64,000 nt of DNA, from assembly GCF_905147045.1 (NCBI RefSeq), contig NC_065907.1:4154001-4218000 (forward strand). The letters run 5' to 3'. The stretch's first letter is position 1. Each line of letters opens with the position of its first letter. The notes below the pieces were generated by a model, which was not told the DNA's origin, did no database searches, and saw nothing but the letters and a program-made list of their open reading frames with translations. The stretch comes from Nymphalis io (taxonomy: Eukaryota > Arthropoda > Insecta > Lepidoptera > Nymphalidae). A program made the translations under genes and the position numbers. Positions 58,271 to 64,000 of this stretch are shown here, piece after piece.

Positions 58271-59388
58271 AACGCAACCATATAACTATTGAATTAATTA
58301 TTATTTATTGCTTTTCGATTATTAATCATATCTCGACGAAGTTACAGTAAGCTATTTTCAAACTCAATATTTAATTAATATTAAAAATAGTGTACCTATT
58401 TATTATACTTTGACGTTTGAAACAAAAGCTTCTCGACGGAGAATTGTCTTTGCGTTTATGTGAATAATAGATACGACAGATGAGAACATGTTATAGGCCT
58501 TGCGCTTGCTTAAGTAAAAATATATAATACTATTGTACCAAAATTGATGATAATTTTATAACACATATTAAAATAAATAGGCGGTCTGGAAATGTATACG
58601 TATAGATTATAAGAAATGAGTCTTACGTAATCACACATCTTTTTTGTTCAAGCTATCGTAATCAACAAACTAAGTTGTCATTAGTCGCAAAAGTTTATGT
58701 AAAATATTATGAGTAAAGTGAAATTGAGCAACTTGATTGAAATACTATGGATGTAATGGGATACGTCATGCACGAGTCAGTGCCCAAACCTAAACTTGAT
58801 GGACCATCCGAACTAATGAAAGTACATGTGTCCGTTTTAGAAATTCCACACTTAACTTTCATTAAATGCTTCCTATGTAAGTATACTTAATTAAGTATCA
58901 ACCAAGTATAATGGTGAAGATGTTATTCAGTGTTTATGCTTAGCCTAGTGAGAGCATACGTCAATGTAGAAGTGATGTTTGAACCACGTCAACTCAGCCA
59001 GCTTTAGAAATAATTTGCAATTTTAATTAACATAACCACACAGCTAACATAACCAGCTTTTGGTTTTTGATAGCCAATTACGGAATTTGCAAGAAATAAA
59101 ATAACAATTGCATTATCCGCAACCAATGTTAATTAGTCTTCTATGTCTATCTCAAAGTGCTAATCTTTTTGCCACAATTCCCTACTCGGCTTTAGAACTG
59201 TTTTGATTTTGTTATGATGTTCCGAAAACTAATTTAAAGTTTTCGTTTCTCGTGTTCATTTCGATGGCCAGATATATGAATAGAGGAGTCTGGAAAATAT
59301 TCATTTATATCACATCTTGGGACTCTATCTGGCTTAATAAAAGTTCAAATGTAAGTAAGATTAATAGCATTAAATTTTATTTTAAATA
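58271..59388. other. AT-rich stretch without recognised features
   Basis: Nothing coding or repetitive was recognised. Confidence 0.4.
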
Positions 59389-59480
59389 TAAAAAAAACAA
59401 AAACACTTTATTCGAGTAGGCTCTTCTGAACACTTTTGATTCATTTACAAGATTAATTAAATTGTATAATCCTACATGGA
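59389..59480 (-). mobile_element. LINE 3' tail with A-rich end
   Basis: AAAAACACTTTATTCGAGTA then GGCTCTTCTGAACACTTTTG and ATTCATTTACAAG. In reverse it matches the tail at 47868-47965, ending in AATAAAGTG and a run of T/A. Confidence 0.6.
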
Positions 59481-60713
59481 AATCAACGAATGCTTAAACT
59501 ACATTTTGATTGCTACTAACTGATACGTTTAATTAAATAATACAAAACTTAGTATGTCTTAAATACATACTTTTTACTTACACACATTATACATATGTAC
59601 GTGATTGGAATTTCACATCAATTAATTTTAGGATTTTTTTTGTCGTAAAAACTTCGGTTTCATATTTGGTACAGATATGTCGAAAAATACAATTGTAAAA
59701 TGTATCTAGATGAGTGGGCTATAAACGTTTACACCAGCCCTACATTCACGAGGCTCCGATAAGCTCTGTACACATTACACCCTGTTCCAATTACCAGCTT
59801 TGACACGATACGTCACATTTATGCTTCCCAAGCACATTTTTTTAATATATTGGGTCACTTTGCCTTTTTACGTTTCTGGTTTAAAAAAAAAATATCTAAA
59901 TTGTTTATATTTCCAGTAACGAATATTAAAACGTTTATGATATTGATTCGGCGTCTGTTGTGATGCTTTGTAATACTATTTAAGAACTATTTATCTTACA
60001 TATTTCTAAAAAAGATAAAATAACTAATAATTAACTCAAAATCATCTATTTCGGGTACAAATACGTTAAGTATTTTGACGTCAAATATTTGAACAATTTA
60101 ATAATTATCTAGTAATTACTTGTTAATTACACTTGTATCCGGAAATGTACAAAACACCTTTGTCATTAAAAATTTATTAAAGAAAATATAATAATATAAT
60201 TACGTTATTAAATCTCAAAGCATTTTCAAATAAATTATATTTAAATCAGATAAGATATATACGTTTAGAAAGGTTATTAATCAGAAAGATTTTAATCCAA
60301 TTTGAACTAAGAAAGAACAATAAATCCACAAAGAGCCTGTACCTGTCTGGGACAATCTATTTTATGCGCTTTATCTTATACTCTTGGTCAGAACTCCGGT
60401 ACTCTCTGGAGAGAACCCTCCGAAGTGAAACGTATTCTTTTACAAATATTCGTTCTTCTATAAACATCTTAAATGGATTCTTTGTTGAGATCAATGTTTT
60501 TATATCGATTACAATACTAAAATAATATTTATGAACAATGCAACCGCTAAATATTGCTGTAAATAAGTTGACTTAAGGAAATTAATCGAAAAAATTAAAT
60601 AAAATTAACAATATATTTGATAATTGGCAACTATGGTATTAATTTACTATATGACCTGAAACTTAATGGATCGCCTGGAGAACCTAGAGCTTATTATGAA
60701 AACGCAATTAATA
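59481..60713. other. AT-rich stretch without recognised features
   Basis: Nothing coding or repetitive was recognised. Confidence 0.4.
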
Positions 60714-61010
60714 CTGGTGGTAGGGCTTTGTACAAGCTCGTCTGGGTAGGTACCACCCACTCATCAGATATTCTACCGCAAAACAGCAATACTTGATATT
60801 GTTGTGTTCCGGTTTGAAGGGTGAGTGAGCCAGTGTAATTACAGGCACAAGGGACATAAAATCTTAGTTCCCAAGGTTGGTGGCGCATTGGATATGTAAG
60901 CGATGGTTGACATTTCTTACAATGCCAATGTCTAAGAGCGTTGGTGACCACTTACCATCAGGTGGCTCATATGCTCGTCCGCCTTCCTATTCTATAAAAA
61001 AAAAAAAAAA
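60714..61010 (+). mobile_element. SINE-A, full length, recent, reference copy
   Basis: CTGGTGGTAGGGCTTTGTAC through CCGGTTTGAAGGGTGAGTG and CACTTACCATCAGGTGGCTC to TTCCTATTCTATAAAAAAAA, with about 19 A at the end. I used it as the type sequence for the family. Confidence 0.94.
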
Positions 61011-62510
61011 ATACTGGCCAGTCAAAGAAAAAAATATACTTTTTTACTCATAAATAATAATTTAAAAAAAATACACCCACTTTCTCGACTTTATTCAGTA
61101 CTATTACTTCAGCTAATATTATGTTTATTTATGTATTGAACGTTTGATGATAAATTTTATATATCATAGAGTGGTATGTAATTACTACTTTTTATTCTTG
61201 TGACATGGAATTGTATTTTTTTAATACATCTATTGTTGTTTAAGATGGACAAACATAATCTATTTAGTTCAGAATAATAATAATTTTATTAACATTTTAT
61301 GATATATGAAATTCGTTATTGGAAATATGAATATGTTTATTTATCTCACTGTTTATTGTAGGGGCGACTATTGTATTTATTCACAGAACCCACAAAAATA
61401 TTAATCATGGGTTGTCTGTAATAATATTTTTCATAAACTAGGGGTGTGTTTATTGCTTGCTCATATTGCTTTTTAAATTACAAATATGAATAACGTTTCA
61501 CAGATTTTATAGCTTTTCATATATATTATTTTATATTCTACTAAAGAACATATCATTTCTACCAAAAAATTAACTAAAATTCTGAAATAACTTTTTATCC
61601 AGTCATAATATTATCATATCGTCTTTCTAATTATAAAGTTTTGAAATGTTCAAAGAAAAATGTTTTCCAAATACGAAATATTCGCCCATCCTTTGAAGTA
61701 AAAGTTTAAAAAAAAAAACTCTTTAAAAAATCATTCTTGCTTCTCTTACAAACAACGATCTAGTTCAGGCTATGTTAAATTTCTCTGTGATGTGACGCCT
61801 TAATGATTCGCCTAATTGGGGTCCAGTTGGGTCCATTGCAAATAGCCCCGGATGGTAGCTTGGATGAAATTGAATGCTCTAATTAGTAGGTGTAGAGTAG
61901 CACAAGGACTTGTTATACAGACTATAGGGAAAGGGTCACTTAATGAACGAATTTTAATATAACTAATTAATTATATAATATTCTTGCGTCACACAAAACA
62001 ATGCTTGAATATAGACAAATTTACAAATGCTGAAAAGAGTTTGGTCAGTAACATTATTTCTCTAGTATCGATACTACATTAAATTAATATCAAAAATATA
62101 TAATGTAATATTTTTAATAAAATTGTCTATGATTTATAGCAACGTTAAATTATAATACATGCCCTTCATAAAAAGAACTCCTTTCAATAAAAGTAATGAA
62201 ACTAATTCATACAAAGGCCCCCAAATAAATCCCCATTTGCCGAAAACATAAAAGGGGAGTTCCCCTAGGAAGTCCTAATCAAATAGTTATATTGTAAATA
62301 TATACCTTCGGATAGCCAACAGCCTGCCTTCCACCCTCCTGTCATCAGGACCCTCTCTGATAAGCTAATAAGATTTTGATAAGTACAGAGCTTACAAAAC
62401 GTAGAAATTCGGAATTTAACTTAATTTAATCTATGGATGTTCTCGTAGTTCCAGAAAAATATATTAGGAGTTTTATTTTATTTTTAAGGAAGATAATTTA
62501 GAAGAATCTA
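61011..62510. other. Stretch without recognised genes or repeats
   Basis: 61780-61920 and 62215-62350 are less AT-rich than the surroundings and may be conserved intronic elements. Neither gives a splice-flanked reading or known motif. Confidence 0.4.
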
Positions 62511-62799
62511 CTGGTGGTAGGGCTTTGTGCAAGCTCGTCTGGGTAGGTACCACCCACTCATCAGATATTCTACCGCAAAACAGCAATACTTGATATTGTT
62601 GTGTTCCGGTTTGAAGGGTGAGTGAGCCAGTGTAATTACAGACACAAGGGACATAAAATCTTAGTTCCCCTGGTTGGTGGCGCATTGGCTATAAGCGATG
62701 GTTGACATTTCTTACAATGCCAATGTCTAAGGGCGTTTGGTGACTACTTACCATCAGTTGGCCCATATGCTCGTCCACCTTCCTATTCTATAAAAAAAA
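62511..62799 (+). mobile_element. SINE-A, full length, recent
   Basis: CTGGTGGTAGGGCTTTGTGC to CTTCCTATTCTATAAAAAAA. It is nearly identical to the 60714 copy over most of its length. Confidence 0.93.
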
Positions 62800-62916
62800 C
62801 AGGTCATTTAATAACAAAGAAATAATAACGTTTTAGGTTCAATAGTTTTAAAAAAAATAATTTTATTAATATTATGTTGACATGTTCTTTTAGTTGTATC
62901 CTTTAATCTAACCAGT

Positions 62917-63168
62917 ATTTTTTTTATAAAATACATAGGCGGGAAAATGAACCACCGCCTACAGACAACGGCTGTAAGAATTATTAACCATCCTTTACAT
63001 CGCTATTGCGCCACCAACCTTGGGAACTAACATGCTATGTCCCGTGTGCTTGTGGCTCATTCAGCCTTTAAATCGGAACACACAATCGGAACAAAAGCAA
63101 TAATAAATGTTTGACGTTAGAATATCTGATAAGCACCAACTCAGACGGGCTTTCGAAAGTCCTACCAA
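62917..63168 (-). mobile_element. SINE-A, diverged copy in opposite orientation
   Basis: A poly-T start, CATAGGCGGGAAAATGAACC, GCGCCACCAACCTTGGGAAC and TTAGAATATCTGATAAGCAC. It lies only 118 bp from the preceding copy, tail to tail. Confidence 0.82.
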
Positions 63169-64000
63169 AAAATTATTATATAAATATATATATATATTTT
63201 ATTAAAAAAAACAACTTTGAATTACATTAAATAATATATTTATATAACTACGTTTTCATACGAAACCTGCAAACCCTTAAAAAGACTTTGCAACAGAGTA
63301 CTTGGCCTAAATTTATAATTGTCAGAAATAAAATAAAACCTGCAAATAATTCAAACGAAAACTGAATAGCTTTCAATCTTTAATTTTCTTTTCGTTGTGA
63401 CATTCACTAATGACGATATTGATGTATGTATGTAGCAGTATCCAAATGCTTAATAAATCCGAGTTATATTTCATCATTCGCTTGCCCTTATTCCATTTAT
63501 TTAAGGTTGTCAGTGTGTGTTTTTTTTCTTCCATTCATCTCTATCTCTCGTTATACATTTGTTCAGTTTCTTCTATCGTGCATAGTTCATCTCCTCCACA
63601 GTTCATCCATTTTTTCTTCTCTTGCCTGACATCCAACAAAATGACTTTTATTCCTCCGCATTGCTTGTCCTGAAATAAACCTATGGCTAAAACTTGTGAA
63701 ATTAACCGAAGATAAGGATTCAAACCTGAGCTCATGGCGGTAAAAGAAGTTGTCATCAAGAAGCATAGTGGTGAAACAAGCTCCAAACCTCCTCTCCAAG
63801 AGAAGCCATAGTCCAGCTGTGTGACGTTTATTTTTTTTATTACATACTTATAATGTGATAATTGGTTTTCTAATTTCTGTCGCAGACTCTTATTTTCAAA
63901 CATAATTTTAGCATTTAAAATTGTAAGTGACGATAAAATAAATATACCCAAATTATATAATAAGAATCAATTTCAACGTTTCAACAATAACAGCAACGTT
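63169..64000. other. AT-rich stretch with a SINE-M-like scrap
   Basis: 63745-63830 (AGTGGTGAAACAAGCTCCAA, CCTCTCCAAGAGAAGCC) resembles the SINE-M 3' region. The open frames between 63410 and 63951 on both strands have no recognisable product. Confidence 0.4.

Noticed and set aside
60694..60951. Proteins beginning MVTNALRHWHCKKCQPSLTY or MRHQPWELRFYVPCACNYTG as a gene family
   Set aside because: Every instance lies inside a SINE-A copy, antisense to its poly(A). They are repeat translations.
63541..63951. A 136-codon minus-strand frame at the right edge
   Set aside because: Its translation has no recognisable domain and part of it overlaps a SINE-M-like scrap. The complementary strand is equally open.
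1..64000. CRISPR arrays, operons, bacterial terminators, or integrated virus genes
   Set aside because: The window is spliced, SINE-rich animal DNA. No direct-repeat/spacer arrays or recognisable viral coding regions were seen.

Overview
The window looks like AT-rich insect nuclear DNA, most likely from a butterfly (Lepidoptera, probably Nymphalidae-like). The evidence is a spliced animal gene with an insect-type neural cadherin sequence, and many copies of tRNA-derived SINEs that resemble the Metulj family described from Heliconius. The species is inferred; nothing in the sequence names it.

The only gene I can identify firmly lies on the minus strand between 2814 and 7264. Nine consecutive exons join in frame into 671 codons covering about six extracellular cadherin (EC) repeats of neural cadherin (CadN). 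Their introns are short (83 to 1122 bp). Further 5' (higher coordinates) there is a candidate 12-nt in-frame microexon (7571-7582) and a candidate 80-nt exon (7896-7975). The gene continues to the left of the window, since the last exon ends at a good donor and no transmembrane or cytoplasmic region is present. It should also continue to the right, since no start codon, signal peptide or first exon is seen.

From about 8 kb to 64 kb no further cadherin exon is recognisable. I read this as a very large 5' intron of CadN, or intron plus upstream DNA. It carries a candidate zero-length recursive splice site on the gene's strand at 33407/33408 (branch-point-like CTAAC, pyrimidine tract, CAG joined directly to GTAAGC). 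A weaker AG-GTAAGA lies at 35943/35944. Other non-repeat signals are a plus-strand exon-like block at 9557-9741, a GC-rich block at 21600-21845 with opposing short ORFs, and a TATA- and CRE-containing promoter-like block at 26415-26760.

The rest is mostly repeats in AT-rich DNA. Four short-element families recur: SINE-M (Metulj-like, tRNA head, several copies with clean target-site duplications), SINE-A (about 300 bp, poly(A)-tailed, more than 20 copies, several nearly identical), SINE-C and SINE-D (both tRNA-headed). There are also LINE 3' ends (54564-54773, 57983-58270 and several short tails), Helitron/Lep1-like AT-rich elements, (TA)n arrays and several foldback structures. A SINE cluster at 54467-55530 contains a LINE fragment nested inside a SINE. 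Strand is given by the tRNA head for SINE-M, SINE-C and SINE-D, and by the poly(A) tail (tail on the right is +) for SINE-A and LINE tails.
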